From: Parasulfuritortus cantonensis
GTDB taxonomy: Bacteria; Pseudomonadota; Gammaproteobacteria; Burkholderiales; Thiobacillaceae
DNA: 64,000 bases
Direction of reading: 5' to 3'
Assembly: GCF_004337445.1 (NCBI RefSeq)
Contig: NZ_SJZB01000012.1
Location: 16,466-80,465, forward strand
Part shown: piece by piece, positions 63,534 to 64,000 of the stretch
How the letters are laid out: each line of letters opens with the position of its first letter
Numbering within the stretch: the first letter of the stretch is position 1
Position numbers and translations under genes: made by a program
Notes under the pieces: model-generated
Told to the model about the DNA's origin: nothing
Database searches by the model: none
The model's input: only the letters and a program-made list of their open reading frames with translations

Positions 63534-64000
63534 ATGAGCGAAGCGGCTGGGACCGGCCAGGTGGATGTGCAAGCCGCCAAAATCAAGCTGTTCAAGCTGC
63601 AGGACATGGTGTTCCACAACACCACCCTGCTGTTTGCCCTGATCGTCCTGGCCGGCCTGGTCGGCATCCTGGTCTCCCTGGCGGTCGAGGCGACGCCGAG
63701 CCTGAAGGCGTTCGGGCCGGCCTTCCTCTGGACCAACGTCTGGAGCGTGCCGGACGACGAGTACGGCGCCCTGATCGCCATCTACGGCACCCTGGTCACC
63801 TCCGCCATCGCCCTGCTGATCGCCGTGCCGGTCAGCTTCGGCATCGCCCTGTTCCTAACCGAGACCTGCCCGGCCTGGCTGCGCCGGCCGCTCGGCACCG
63901 CCATCGAACTGCTCGCCGGCGTGCCGTCCATCATCTACGGCATCTGGGGCCTGTTCATCTTCGCGCCGCTGTTCGCCGAGTACGTCGAGCCCTATCTGCA
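63534..64000 (+). CDS. pstC: phosphate ABC transporter permease PstC (partial, C-terminus off window)
   Basis: The first 155 residues are visible, starting [14 protein letters not shown] membrane helix near residues 30-52 is followed by the PstC-typical [24 protein letters not shown] and the start of the permease domain ([34 protein letters not shown]). The gene continues beyond base 64000. Confidence 0.95.
   Translation, partial: MSEAAGTGQVDVQAAKIKLFKLQDMVFHNTTLLFALIVLAGLVGILVSLAVEATPSLKAFGPAFLWTNVWSVPDDEYGALIAIYGTLVTSAIALLIAVPVSFGIALFLTETCPAWLRRPLGTAIELLAGVPSIIYGIWGLFIFAPLFAEYVEPYL

Overview
The window is dense, high-GC chromosomal DNA (about two thirds G+C by eye). Gene content and order point to a betaproteobacterium with a respiratory, possibly chemolithoautotrophic lifestyle of the Thiobacillus or Rhodocyclales kind. 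The evidence is a cbb3 oxidase operon with an SCO protein, a full bioBFHCD operon, a B12-dependent class II ribonucleotide reductase, a CbbY-type phosphatase, the rimP-nusA-infB-rbfA-truB-rpsO-pnp operon and the carAB-greA...rlmE-ftsH-folP-glmM block. The exact taxon cannot be fixed from sequence reading alone.

Layout. 1-5.1 kb (minus): ccoNOQP-ccoG plus a partial membrane gene. 5.2-6.3 kb: an Rrf2-type regulator coupled to an SCO copper chaperone. 6.3-11.2 kb (minus): a translationally coupled biotin operon headed by an unknown four-helix membrane protein. 11.3-16.6 kb: comF, dgt, an ECF sigma/membrane-partner pair facing a secreted-protein gene, and aroB. 16.7-26.7 kb is the most accessory-looking part: an unrecognised 437-residue protein, xthA, nrdJ with candidate NrdR sites, a lower-GC orphan gene, a Met/Cys-rich exported peptide, a sigma-54-type promoter driving an unknown gene plus a rhodanese-ankyrin protein, a TRIC-family channel and a methyltransferase. 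26.9-31.1 kb: a B12-binding radical SAM protein, DUF302 and CopD-like genes and a class II aldolase. 31.2-40.1 kb: tRNA-Gly/Cys/Leu and the transcription-translation operon, with recognisable promoters and terminators. 40.1-53.8 kb: cbbY, folD, tRNA-Pro/Arg/His, carAB, greA, yhbY, rlmE, ftsH, folP, glmM and a bacteriohemerythrin.

53.8-64 kb holds the two most interesting items. First, a 66-residue peptide with a colicin-V-type double-glycine leader, whose hydrophobic core is built from three tandem 11-residue repeats. No transporter is nearby. Second, a probable phosphate-starvation lipid-remodelling locus: an OlsB-like acyltransferase, a PlcP/LpxH-like metallophosphoesterase coupled to a GT4 glycosyltransferase, a second convergent GT4 glycosyltransferase, and pstS-pstC. 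Direct repeats with the 11-bp Pho-box period lie 23 and 25 bp in front of the phosphoesterase and the second glycosyltransferase.

No gene-free stretch exceeds 300 bases. No rRNA, CRISPR array, insertion sequence or prophage was seen.
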